From: Chara braunii
Lineage: Eukaryota; Streptophyta; Charophyceae; Charales; Characeae
Direction of reading: 5' to 3'
Assembly: GCA_003427395.1 (NCBI GenBank)
Contig: BFEA01000438.1
Location: 766,580 to 799,649, forward strand
DNA length: 33,070 bases
In this document: one piece after another, positions 9,967-19,900 of the stretch
Layout: each line of letters begins with the position of its first letter
How positions within the stretch are numbered: position 1 is the first letter of the stretch
Made by a program: the position numbers and the translations under genes
Notes under the pieces: model-generated
Told to the model about the DNA's origin: nothing
The model's database searches: none
The model's input: only the letters and a program-made list of their open reading frames with translations

Positions 9967-10064
9967 AAGTTGAACCATTTCTCGATTTATGCGTATCATC
10001 CTTGCGCACGGGCCATGCTAATCTTTTTTGTATCGTTCCAATTTTAACAGATGTCCCGAAGAAC
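9967..10064 (-). pseudogene. U6 snRNA retropseudogene
   Basis: The minus strand matches U6 snRNA from the 5' stem (CTTCGGGACATC) through AAAATTGGAACGATACA, GATTAGCATGGCCC, TGCGCAAGGATGA and AAATCGAGAAATGG. The catalytic ACAGAGA box is ACAAAAA. The oligo-T terminator is missing and replaced by CAACTTAACAATTAG and an AT-rich tail. ACATGAGAGAA occurs at 9920-9930 and 10063-10073, an 11-bp target duplication around U6 plus tail. No plant USE/TATA pair stands at the usual upstream position. This is a copy made through reverse transcription by a LINE-type machinery. Confidence 0.88.
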
Positions 10065-10255
10065 ATGAGAGAATAATATAACTTACCTTCATAAAAAAAA
10101 AAAATAATAATAATAATAATGACGGTGTATCTTTTTATTTTTTGGCAGAAGATTCATTTTCATTTTGCACATTTGGAGAGTAGTGGAGCAAGGCCCAAAG
10201 AAACATATCCCGTGCTCGAATGGAATGGAAAGCGAAAGGCGACCCAGCCATGACG

Positions 10256-10475
10256 CTGTCGGTGCGAATACTCTTACGAAGGTATCCGCCCTGGTTGGCA
10301 GAAAATGAGTTTGGCTTAGAGTCTGAGTACACCGCCTGAGTTGAGGTCGTGTTTCAATTAGGCCGACGAAGTGGTTGATTAGTAATATCGTGTCTGTGGG
10401 CGGACAGACTTAAGGCCCACGTGATCTTTTTTTTTATTGATGATTTTTTTTTCCCCTCCTTCATCTCCTTCTCCT
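10256..10475 (+). repeat. Dispersed repeat copy a (LTR-like start TGTCGG)
   Basis: It begins TGTCGGTGCGAATAC, continues with a short hairpin region ending TATCCGCCCT, and reaches GACTTAAGGC and a T-rich end. Related copies are at about 16466-16965 (same strand) and 31294-30606 (opposite strand). Its position directly before the protease region of Ty3 element 2, with a direct copy behind that element, suggests a degraded 5' LTR, but I could not find a PBS. Confidence 0.6.
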
Positions 10476-10482
10476 TTGCTCA

Positions 10483-11150
10483 GTGGTCGGAATGAGAGGT
10501 GGTAGTCACAAGGCAGATTTGGGGAGAAGACCCCTAAGGAGTGTCAGGTGCGCTACCTGGCGGAATCACATTGGGCAATGTGCACGATCTCTCAGAGTGC
10601 AGTACATATGGAAGTGTAATGACCCTCGAGATGATGTTGTGTCATCTCTCTTGGACTTCAGCATTCTTCAGGCTCGCCAGGAGCGACCTTCACGACACGT
10701 AAACGTCATGCGTCGTCTGCTCACTCTGCTCTCAGACCCTGATCGCACCCTCTCTATCATTCCTACCCGCTTCGGGACATCTATAAGGGTGTACCGTGCT
10801 TTATGGGACTCCGACTCGCAGAAAGACTTCGTTCACCCTCGTGTGGTTGAGGAAGCTCGTCTAGCTACCTCCGGGTCTCACTCTCCTATCTCCGTTACCC
10901 TCGGAGATAACCAGACGCAACGCTTCTTCGATCAGACGGTCCCCGACGTCCACTTTTCCCTCACCCTCCAACCACCGGATAGTACTAGGCACCTCGGCGC
11001 TACCAATCCTCCACATACTTCGACGTGTTGGAGACTGGGTACGACTCTATCCTTAACACTCCCTGGTCTCGCCGGTTTCGTGGCACAAAGGCCGAATGGA
11101 CAACCGAGACACTCGTTCTCAAAATGAAATGTGGTCAAACCGATCGAGTT
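10483..11150 (+). pseudogene. Retropepsin region (element 2)
   Basis: A 214-residue frame contains YRALWDSDSQKDFV (Asp codon at 10807-10809) followed by ISVTLGDNQTQRF, the usual order of a gypsy protease. The D-S-G motif is D-S-D here, one G-to-A change away. The C-terminal part FDVLETGYDSILNTPW continues in a different frame after about 11000, so there is a frameshift. The first 100 residues are not recognisable and may be gag-protease linker. Confidence 0.7.
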
Positions 11151-11570
11151 CCCTTTATTGCAACAACGGACAACATCCCTCCCGACCTACCTCCCAGGAC
11201 CCTCGTTCCTTTGGGTCTCACTCTAACATCACCTTCACCTCTCCTTGTCAATTTGCTCACTTCATACGACAGGATGACATCACGTTCTACTCAGTGAACG
11301 TCATGAATCTTATTCACTATGATTCACTATGTTATGAGGTTAAGCTTATCTCATTGGAGTTTGATCCCCCTAACCCTTCCTCCATCTTCGCGACTCCCAT
11401 CTCTACATCCCACACTCCGTCAGCAGATACCCCCTCAACATTCCAGGTTCCTACGTCGTTCACTGCTGAGTCCACACATACATCTCGTGCTGACGCAGGC
11501 ATTGAGGAACTCACTCAGTACACAACCGGCTAAGCGTCCGTCGTTCGTGATTTGATTCGAGAGCACCGCG
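11151..11570 (+). other. Protease-RT linker of element 2
   Basis: Frames here are rich in Ser, Pro and Thr and show no domain. The region joins the protease remnant to the RT N-terminus, as in other chromoviruses, so it is most likely a degraded polyprotein linker. Confidence 0.45.
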
Positions 11571-12400
11571 ATGTTTCCCCATAGTATTTCTCATACAGCA
11601 GGATCCCTCAGATGCGAGGTGTTGAGCATTCTATCCAGCTTGTGCCTGGCTATCGCATCCAACATCAGACACCTTACCGACTCTCGATTCCAGAGACGAC
11701 GAAACTCAAGTATCAGCTTGAGGAGCTCCTTCGACTGGGCTTCATTAAACCCAGTAACTCCCCTTGGGTGCACCCGTCCTCCTTGCTCGCAAAGCGGATG
11801 AAACTCTTCGCCTCTGCATTGACCACCACGACCTTAACTGTTACTTGGTTAAGAACAAATATCCCATGTCTCGTGCGGATGAATTGTTTGACCGTCTGGC
11901 AGTCAACCCCTTCTTCACGAAGATCGATCTTCGTACGGTTACCACCAGGTCTGCGTTGCGTAGAGGACCGACCGAACACCATCTTTCGGTCGCGCTTCGG
12001 CCACTACGAGTTCACGTTGATGCTATCAGCCTCACAAAAACACCTGGCACCTTCCCGACGACGATGAATGATATCTTCAGAGACATCCTTGAAGAAAAGG
12101 TTCTCATTTACATGGACGATATTCTGGTCTATAGTCGTACCTTAGAAGATCATCTTAGACACCTCCGCAATGTCCTAAAACGCTTACACAAGCATGACTT
12201 CTATGCCATGCTTACTAATTGCCGCTTTGCCCAACGCAAAGTGGACTTCTTATAACACCATGTGTTTAACCAGAATCTCCACATAGACGACACGAAGATC
12301 ACTGCTATTGCAGAGTGACCCGTCCCCACATCCACAAAGCAGCTTCACAGTTTCCTAGGCCTCACTAGTTACTATAGTAATTTCATCTAGGGATAGGTTA
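11571..12400 (+). pseudogene. Reverse transcriptase (element 2)
   Basis: RT is spread over two frames. One begins with the HSIQLVPGYRI start and a YRLSIPETTKLKYQLEELL segment. The other carries LRLCIDHHDLN, KIDL, and the active site YMDDILVYSRTLEDHLRHL near 12110-12165. The frame switches near 11780 and is scrambled between about 11930 and 12060. A TAA at 12253-12255 and a TGA near 12316 break the thumb, which ends in SFLGLTSYYSNF. YMDD rather than YLDD is an acceptable RT active site. Confidence 0.85.
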
Positions 12401-12499
12401 GGTATTCCTATATCCTTACCTCTATCCTCCTATGGAAGAACCCACCGTGGTTTTGGACACCCCTCTTCAAGAACGATTTTCACATCCTCAAGAAGGCGG

Positions 12500-13110
12500 T
12501 GACTTGGGGGCCGGTTATTCGCCTCACCGATTTTGACCGTCCCTTCATCGTCACCACTGATGCGTCAGATTTTGCAGTAGGAATTGTACTTTCTCAAGTG
12601 TTTCCCTCTCCTCCTTATTCACCTTATCCCCATGTCCCCCCCCCCCTGCTTAAACTGCTTCTCGACTGACACCTATCCTCTCACCATTTCCCTCTACTGA
12701 TAGTCCTCCCGTCACTTACTCTCTGACCATAGCGGAGGATGGGTTTGTCGAGGTTCGTGCTCGGGATGGCCTGATCACTTTCTACTCCCATCAGCTACTA
12801 CCTGCCGAGATAAACTACACTCCCGATGAACATGAGGCCCTCACAGTAATTTATGCTACCCGAGATTGACGTCATTATCTACACGGGGCGCCATTTACGG
12901 TGCGCACAGACAAATCAGTTGTCCAGGCTTTCCTCACGAAGCCCAAACTTTCCCATCAACAAACGCGTTGGTGGCGTGATTTATTCGAGTTCAATTTCAC
13001 CACTCAGCCTATCAAGGGTGAAACTGACTGCGTCGTCGATCCTTTGTCCCACCGCCCTGATCACAATCAGAAACCCATCAATCTTTCTGCCATCTCCATC
13101 ACCACTGTTG
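12500..13110 (+). pseudogene. RNase H (element 2), split by a Pro/Ser-rich stretch
   Basis: FIVTTDASDFAVGIVLSQ (catalytic Asp) is followed by about 150 bases of pyrimidine-rich, Pro/Ser-coding sequence with stops. The domain then resumes with EDGFVEVRARDGLITFYS, INYTPDEHEALTVIYA (Glu), TVRTDKSVVQAFL (Asp), and VVDPLSHRPD at the C-terminus. One TGA stands where RDW-R-YL is expected. The C-rich insert at about 12600-12720 may be local expansion. Confidence 0.8.
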
Positions 13111-13254
13111 ATCAGTCGGTGATCGACGTATATCGCATTCAGTACCGCCACTGCCCGGATTATCGTGTCATCCACGCGACACTGCGGAGTGGCAATACCG
13201 TTTCTTCGTACTCCCTTGGTTGGAACGGTCTCGTGTACTGACAAGGCAGATCTG

Positions 13255-14215
13255 GTAAGCAAGAATCACGTATCTGCGTTCCCTCCACTGGACAACTTTC
13301 CGCCCAGGCCGTAGCAAAGTTCCATGATCAGGCAGTTGCCGGTCATATGGGCTTCCATAAGACGTTGACTCGTGTATGCCGCCCATACGTCTGGCCGAAG
13401 TCCAAGAACTTCGTCAAAGCCTACATTCAGGAGTGTCCTACCTGCTAAGAGGTGAATAGTGTGAACCACCTTCCGTATGGGTTACTTTAGGCCCTACCCA
13501 TATTTGAGGGTCGTTGGCAGTTCGTCTCGATGAATTTTGTTAGTTCCCTTCTTCCACTCACTGAGCGTGGTCATGATGATATCTTAGTCATCGTCGATCA
13601 CTTATCGAAGTGTAGAAGTTTTGTTCCGTGCTGCTATCGCATTAACGCTCGCGAGGTCACCGACATCATCTTCGACTGAGTCGTGAGAGATCACGACTTA
13701 CCTCATAGCATCATCTCCGATCGTGACCAGCGTTTTGCCAGTACATTCCAGCAACACCTACACGAGACGTACGGATCCCAGCTCCGCTTCTCATCGTCTT
13801 ACCACCCTCAGACGGTTGGCCAGACTCAGGTCACTAATGAAAATTTCAGTAACATCCTTCGAAAGTTTATTAGGGGTGACCAACAGTGGGACTTACACTT
13901 AACCCGCGTGAAGATTGCGTACAACCACGTCGTTTCGCCAGCCACAGGGATGTCGTCATTCTATTATGACCTTGGCTACCACCCTCGCGTACCAACGGAT
14001 TTCCTACGACCGTCGCGGTTGCGCCCAAACACTCGTTGTCCTGCGCTTGACGACTGGATCGCCCACATGGCGACGATTATGAAGCGCGCACATAAGAGTC
14101 AAACCGACTCTCAAACTTGCATGGCCGCACGAGCGAACCGATCACGAATGAATCATTCATTCAAAGTCGGTGATGATGTGCTCGTCGACGCACGCCACTT
14201 GTGCTCGTTGACGCA
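13255..14215 (+). pseudogene. Integrase with altered catalytic triad (element 2)
   Basis: The zinc domain HDQAVAGHMGFHKT ... CPTC is followed by a stop and then the core. The first Asp of the DDE triad is Asn (codon 13533-13535, VSMNFV for VSMDFV). The second Asp is kept in IISDRD (13719-13721). The Glu position reads Gln (codon 13827-13829, GQTQVTN where GQTERVN is usual). The C-terminal part continues with AYNHVVSPATGMSSFYYDLGYHP and FKVGDDVLVDARHL. With two triad positions changed this integrase should be dead whatever the stops. Confidence 0.88.
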
Positions 14216-14389
14216 TGTCACTTGCAGCTTGAAGCGAATACGCTTCGCAAGTTCCGGTGTCTCTTCTTCGGTTCATGCCGCATCCTTTAGACCGTCGGTT
14301 ATAATACTGCCGCTAGTCCGGTCAGCTTCAATATGAAGCTACCTGATTTACTTTAACAGATTTGAATACACGATGTTTACCACATCTCC

Positions 14390-14836
14390 TTGTTGCGTCT
14401 TTATCGCAGACCGTTTGAGTGCTTTACCAGACATTCTTATGAGCGCCCTCCACCTATCATGGTGGACGGTCACGGGGAGTTTGTCGTTTCCGACATCGTA
14501 TCTGTTTTCGACATCGTATCTCGTCGAGTTACTGACAATACGCCTCCACACATCGAGTACCATGTACGTTGGAAAAACTATCCTTATAAAGAGGCTACTT
14601 GGGAGCCCCTCGAGCACTTGGAGCATGCCTGGATGTTGGTTCGTGCATATGACTGTGCTCGTCGTCCTGAGATATCTGCTCCTACTGAGTCGACTGACCC
14701 TCTTCCTCCTCCTCCGGCTGAGGAGATTGTTGAGGATGAACCCGCTCCCTCTGAGGCCGTTCTTCAACAGCAGACCAACACTTCTACGTGTCCACAACGT
14801 ACTCATCGACTACTACGGCGTCTCAACGAATGACAC
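14390..14836 (+). pseudogene. Chromodomain C-terminus of integrase (element 2)
   Basis: An intact 147-residue frame holds a canonical chromodomain: VSDIVSVFDIVSRRV, then YHVRWKNYPYKEATWEP, then LEHLEHAWMLVRAY, at about 14485-14655. The aromatic cage positions (Y, W and the second W) are present. A Pro/Glu-rich tail follows. In chromoviruses this domain tethers integration to methylated histone H3. It is out of frame with the integrase core upstream. Confidence 0.88.
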
Positions 14837-16140
14837 TCTGATCACGTACTTCTCCCTACTAACTCACACCTTCAGGTACTCCATCATCAACTTCTTCAGG
14901 ATGTCGGCGTTTTGTGACTCTTCTTTGACATCGACTCGACTCCTACTTCATCGACCACTTCAACAACTTCAACTACTTTTTCAACATCAACTACCTTATC
15001 GGCTTCGGCTACTTTGGACATAACTCCCTCACGCCACTACCCTACCCTGTATATTATCTTCCATGCATCGCATGATGGTTCTCACTTAGCTAGGTCTCTC
15101 TGAGTTGGGCTCATCCTTGGTATCGCATAGGCATTGGGACCGTAGCGTTATCTTGACTTCCTTGCTCCCAGATCTAGCTCTCTCCCCAGTTGGTGAGTTA
15201 TATGCATATTTCTTTCACCCACCGAATCCCTCTTCACCCTAGTGTTGGCCATTGCATGCCTTTAGTTACGCATATGTCCACCCTATTCAAGACTCCCCTT
15301 TCACGGTCGACCCTGCATGGTGTCACCCATTCGTTGAGCATTACCCTCCTTGATGGTCTATCTGTTAGGGTCGTTAGTTTTGCATCGCTACCACCCCCCC
15401 ACCCTGAGCCTGATTACATGCCATACCTCGTGTGTGATTATCCTTAGGAGTTTCGATTCTTAGGTTGCATTCAACCCCTATGAGACCATCACACTCTTAG
15501 TGGTTCAGCGACATGACATTACTTGTGACATATTGCTCTCTTTTCCTTTCCGCACTGAAGCAATTGCCTCCAAGACTTTAGGATTGTATCTTGCTACATG
15601 TCATTTTCTGCTGTTAGTTAGGATGTGTATACCAGACATTTGTTTTTCATTTGACAGTATGTAGCTTAGGCTGCATCGCATAGACTCCGCATGAACCTTG
15701 CTCCGCATCCTAGATTTTTCAACTTTCGTTGTTTTTGCGGATAATGTGTTTAGTATAGATATTGTGATCCACTACATGTATGAGAATCGTGCAACGTGCC
15801 TCTATCTGCCATTGTTTACTACCAGGACCTACGGGGCTATTTGTCTGTTCGGCCTGTGGGACCAGGCCGTGACCTGACCCCACAGGTCGTGTGCTGTGTC
15901 AGTCAAGTCCAGTGCTGCCCAGTACCACTGTCGGTACCAGGCCAGTCCAGCTGAGTGCAGTCAGTCTGCTCGGGGTATACCCCAACTGCAGCTTGTTTTA
16001 AGTTCATTCTTCATTATGCACATTTGGAGTACGTGCATGTTGATTCCACGTCGGAGCTGCGTTGTCCCTTCAAGCTCCATCTCCGTCTCCTCCACCCTCA
16101 ACCCTTCGTCCTAATCCTGACGGACTGCCATCTCGGTGGG
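14837..16140. other. 3' non-coding part of element 2, no gene
   Basis: Frames are short and unlike any family I know. The stretch at 15860-15965 has many CAG/CCAG words and short inverted pairs. The position after the chromodomain and before a purine tract suggests the 3' untranslated part of the retrotransposon. Confidence 0.5.
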
Positions 16141-16144
16141 TCCG

Positions 16145-16187
16145 CCACAAAGAAAAAGAAAAAGGAGGAAGGGGGGAGGAAAAATAT
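16145..16187 (+). other. Purine tract, possible PPT of element 2
   Basis: An almost unbroken A/G run that includes AGGAGGAAGGGGGGAGGA. It has the look of a polypurine tract. The next recognisable repeat starts about 280 bp later, so the link to an LTR is not proven. Confidence 0.4.
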
Positions 16188-16465
16188 TTTGCTTGCGTTT
16201 GATCGGGTCAACCGAAGGTTGAGTCACTTTAAGTTGAGTGATTCAGTGCTATGTTTTATTTTTGTTTGTTGAGCTGCATGCATGACCTTTGAAAGACTGG
16301 GCCTATCCTAAGTTGAACGGTCCAATCACTTGTTTCATTTGGGGTTTCTGAACAGGAGTACGGACGCCCTAAATTGGGAGACTCAGATTTGTGATGTTTC
16401 TTTTAGGTTGTTGAAGCAGGTCTGGGGATATTCTAAGCAGTATGTGTTTTTTTCCGATGGGGACA

Positions 16466-16965
16466 ACGACGTCAATGCAAATACCCTTACAAGCGTATCC
16501 GCCCTTTTTTTTCAAGTGACAAAAATAAGCGATTTAAGGTCTGAATACATCGCACGGGTCGCGGCGGTGTCTGTTGCTTGCGTCGACTGAATGGTTGACT
16601 AGAGTAGAGAGTGTGTGGACGCGCAGACTTAAGGCGCGCGTGATCTCTTTTTCTTTTTGGTGATTCTGAAGTCGGAGTTTGGTTGTCGTCCAAGTTTTTT
16701 TTTTTCTGATTAAACTAAGGTTTAAATAATATTTTCCTTTGATTGATACGTTTGTCCACGGCATGCGCGCTCGTACGGAAAACGACATCGACTGCAGCAC
16801 AGGAGTATCGGAGCGGTACGGAGAAGCTTAGGGGTTGAAAGCCCAGCGAGGCTATCCCCCTTGGTTTTGCCGTCAGCGAAGGTGAAGCGATACTAGCGAC
16901 TCCTTTTCCTCGCTTGTCACTCTCTGACGACTGAATTTTTTTTAAATGTTTTATTATTATTTATT
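16466..16965 (+). repeat. Dispersed repeat copy b
   Basis: Related to copy a over GCAAATACCCTTAC, TATCCGCCCT and GACTTAAGGCGCGCGTGAT. It continues further than copy a. The segment around 16828-16880 (TTAGGGGTTGAAAGCCC, GGCTATCCCCCTTGG) matches the reverse complement of about 30660-30740 in copy c. It ends in T/ATT-rich sequence, as copy c does. Confidence 0.65.
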
Positions 16966-17050
16966 TTTATGCTTCAGGCGTTCCTTGAATCGAATGTGAC
17001 ATCAGATTCAGGGCCGTCATGACAGTCGAGGACCTTGACCACGCACCTTT

Positions 17051-17341
17051 TTGTGGGCCCGTTTGGATTCTTGTGTTCGGAATGATGGCAAAATTCCTCT
17101 GTCTTTCTCATCGTTGAAAAACAGGGACCGAGGAGTTCAATGTACATACGAGACGGTGGGTGAGTTGACCTACGATGCAGAGGAAACCTCAACGGCAGGG
17201 ACCTTTGACGAGTGCGCCGTCTGCCAATCGCTGACTGCCGCAAAGAGGCTTGAGTGGGCATGCTCGTGGGGGTTAGAGGAGGCAGGGACCGCCCCACGGC
17301 ACAGTGAGGAGGTGCACATCCGTGCCGAAGTGCTCAGTTGA
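17051..17341 (+). CDS. Unrecognised 96-residue open frame
   Basis: This open frame has balanced composition and one CxxC pair (ECAVC). I cannot assign a family. There is no neighbour it would work with, as it lies between decayed repeats. It may be chance or a fragment of an unknown element. Confidence 0.15.
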   Translation: MWARLDSCVRNDGKIPLSFSSLKNRDRGVQCTYETVGELTYDAEETSTAGTFDECAVCQSLTAAKRLEWACSWGLEEAGTAPRHSEEVHIRAEVLS

Positions 17342-18626
17342 CCTGTGGAACCTTCTCCATTTTAGTCTTCAAAATTTTCAGTTGAATATTTGTTACTACC
17401 ACCAAAGGTCTGCCCTGGGATCCGTATCGCCTAAGCCCATGCTGTAGGCTTTCCAGAGGGGCCAGCGCCCTCCTACTCACCATGATGACAAGCGTAGGCC
17501 GTGTGCTGCAGCGCAAACCGTTCGGGGCCGGTTAATCAGCGGGGGAGTTGATACTCACTCCTTAGCGGTGTCGAGCGCATCTGTCCTGTGCAGTGCGGGA
17601 CCCTCCCGGCCTCGTCATGCAGGAGTTGATCTACTCGTGATTCACAAAGAGCTTCCACAAGCCGCTCCGGCCGAGTGTGCCAGCCATATCTCTCGTAAGC
17701 CCCTACCACGGGATAGGGGCAATGCGAGGTACAACTTACCTCCACCTACGGGGGCTGTCATCTCCCTTTGTTGGGCGTATCCTCGTCGAGCTACCGGTCC
17801 AAAGTACGAAAGCTAATCAGTTGCAATTGCAGAGGTGAACCAGCCGAGGATGTTTCTCGTACGTTGTAGCATAGGGGGTACGAGTGGTCCTACGCCTCTA
17901 TCGGACCCGCACGTGAACGAACGCACTGGGGGGCTGAAGTCCCAAGTGTGACTCATCGTCGGTCGACTATGACGTATCGTACTCACCACACGTTACGCCA
18001 CACTAAGAACATAAAATGAAAAAACACTCACACACACGAGACAACACACACAAAACAACTCTAACAATCCTAGTCCCTTCAGTAGCCATCCCATAACCTT
18101 CCGACGTGGAAATCGGATAGGCGTTGCGCACGAGACTTGGTATAAAATCGCGGGGACGCAGAGCCTTTTCATATCTACTAGCAATGCAAGGATATGCAAG
18201 TAGTCGCAATGATGGTGTACTATGTAGTACCCATAATCATGAGGTCCTCGTTGATCTCGAGGGCCGCATTCGATACTCAAGTGCCGACGAACATGTGCCT
18301 TGAGGGATTAATCTCTCGACGTTGGACAACCGCCAAATGCGGTTGAGAACCACACCTTCTTCTGCATCCTGTGGAGAGTGGATGGTACACATGTTTATAC
18401 CTGTGGTGACAATTGTCTCTTATCGCCCTGGAGACCTGCTCTATCATCCAGGGCCTGAAAAAAACACAAGGGTTTTGACTTTCATATCTGCCACAGACTA
18501 AAACGTCCAACTATAAAAACTCTAGAAAGCATATGAATAAAATGAGAATTTTTTTTTTTTCTCAAAGCATAATCTGTTTAACCCTTGCGAATGGTTACAA
18601 TAGGTCGTGTGAACACTCAATATGTA

Positions 18627-18628
18627 CG

Positions 18629-18674
<46 letters not shown>
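18627..18674. repeat. (TA)n microsatellite
   Basis: A near-perfect alternating TA run within copy R1. Copy R2 has only a short TATATATA at the matching place (about 24940), so the run expanded after the copies separated. Confidence 0.95.
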
Positions 18675-18678
<4 letters not shown>

Positions 18679-19379
18679 TATAAATATATGACAATCACTT
18701 TTCACAATCACAGTGAGACTCCTCTCGACCATATATATGTGTGAAATCCCAGACAGACAAATTCAAAGTCTAAACCACAAACATACTTGCAATCACATCA
18801 AAGATTCAACCAAAGTCCACACACTATACGGGGTCAACTTCAACCATTCTCTATACTCATACCCATTGCTTTAGCCATGCAAGTCCCAACCTTTGTCCAA
18901 CCTTTCAAATTAAATACTTAGTACCTTTGTTAAATGATCATTCAATAAAAGTTCGGGTGAAAACCTTAATAAAATAAATAAAACTACCAGGGCTAAAACC
19001 TTTAGGTTGGGTAACGCGAGTGGATTGAAGTTGATTCGTAAATCGACGAATCGACAAATCGACAATAGACCTGTTATTTGTGATAACAGAGGATGATCCT
19101 TGTAGGATTATGCTGAATCTAGTGCAAATCACGAATCGAAAAAAACACAAAAAAATATGTACCATAAGGCAGGTCAACGCCCAAGCTAAACTTATAAGTG
19201 GATGAAAAATAAATCCCCGTATTATGTTCCCACTCAAGATTCTTCTGCCAGCTAAGTTTAAGTCTACCTCTAAACCAGTGTCCAAAAAAAGGTAGACTTT
19301 GGCAGAATCTCCCCTATTCAGGGTGAATTGTCAGAATCGCTACTTGTCAAAATATAATCTGACTCCTTTAAACTAAGAA

Positions 19380-19900
19380 AAATTCGACAACGTATTCCGT
19401 AGGAAAAATGTTTTTTCAGAATTTATATCAGCTTAAATATGAAAATTGAAATAATCTTTAACTTTAGAAAGTCAAATTTTGTCCAACTCCTTGAATTAGT
19501 AAAAATTTGGGCAGCATCTCCTTTAAAAAAACAAACTTTTCAGATTTATACTGACTCAAATATGAACTCAAACATAACACTTGAGTTTTATCAAGACAAA
19601 ATTTAACTAAACCCTTAGATTTGTAAAAATTTCGACAACACTTCCCGTAGAGAAAATAGTTTTTCAAAATTTATACAAAACTAAGTTCAAAATCTAAAAA
19701 TAACTTCGACTTCTCAATATTCAATTTTGTCTAACTCTCTGAATTAGTAAACATTTGGGAAACACTCTTTTTAGAAAATGAGGCTTTCCAAATTTTTACT
19801 AAGCCGTATATAAAATTTAGACAAATTGAACTTTGAAAGGTCAAAATTTGACTAACTCCTTGGTATTGTAGAAATTTTGGCAGCGCTTTCCATAGAGAAA
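19380..19900. repeat. Tandem array with 120-bp spacing, two alternating unit types (R1)
   Basis: Units are marked by AATTTCGGCAGCGCTTCCCGTAG-type and AATTTGGGCAGCACTTCCTTTAG-type words. In R1 they stand near 19388, 19507, 19630, 19755 and 19873, about 118-125 bp apart, and the two types alternate. The true period is therefore a dimer of about 240 bp. Similar arrays in plant LTR elements usually lie in the 3' non-coding part. Confidence 0.75.

Larger units (their letters stand above)
1689..10120 (+). mobile_element. SINE-like unit, split by later insertions
   Basis: The unit begins at the MITE break with a tRNA-like head (about 1689-1760) and ends at the MITE break with an A-run followed by TAA repeats (about 10094-10120). 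Pol III head plus simple-repeat tail is SINE architecture. Removing the Ty3 element (2005-9783 plus one CTTG) and the U6 insertion leaves about 0.5 kb. I could not find a clean target duplication at the two outer junctions, partly because the tail is itself AT-rich. The assembly into one unit is inference from the matching MITE halves on each side. Confidence 0.45.
1644..10196. mobile_element. Second MITE copy, split by an 8.4-kb nest
   Basis: The left half (1644 to about 1690) matches the left half of the MITE at 1229. The right half (about 10121-10196) matches its right half, in the same orientation. The outer flanks are AAA at 1641-1643 and AAA at 10197-10199, as expected for one MITE insertion with a 3-bp duplication. 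Everything between is later insertion: the tRNA-headed unit, the Ty3 element 2005-9783, and the U6 copy. This gives the relative age: the MITE is the oldest layer. Confidence 0.7.
10256..16965 (+). mobile_element. Ty3/gypsy chromovirus 2, 5'-truncated and decayed
   Basis: In order on the plus strand: protease, reverse transcriptase, RNase H, integrase, chromodomain. The gag knuckle is not visible. The outer limits are set by the two direct copies of the TGTCGG repeat and are tentative; a long purine tract at about 16145-16187 could be the polypurine tract but lies 280 bp from the repeat. Many frameshifts and stops, plus changed catalytic residues, make it non-functional. It is distinct from element 1 in strand, active-site motif (YMDD against YLDD) and chromodomain. 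Confidence 0.7.

Noticed and set aside
9967-10064. Working U6 gene
   Set aside because: ACAGAGA is mutated, the oligo-T end is missing, there is no USE, and an 11-bp target duplication marks it as a retrocopy.
12853-13262. Minus-strand open frames over the RNase H of element 2
   Set aside because: Shadow frames; the plus strand carries the recognisable RNase H motifs.
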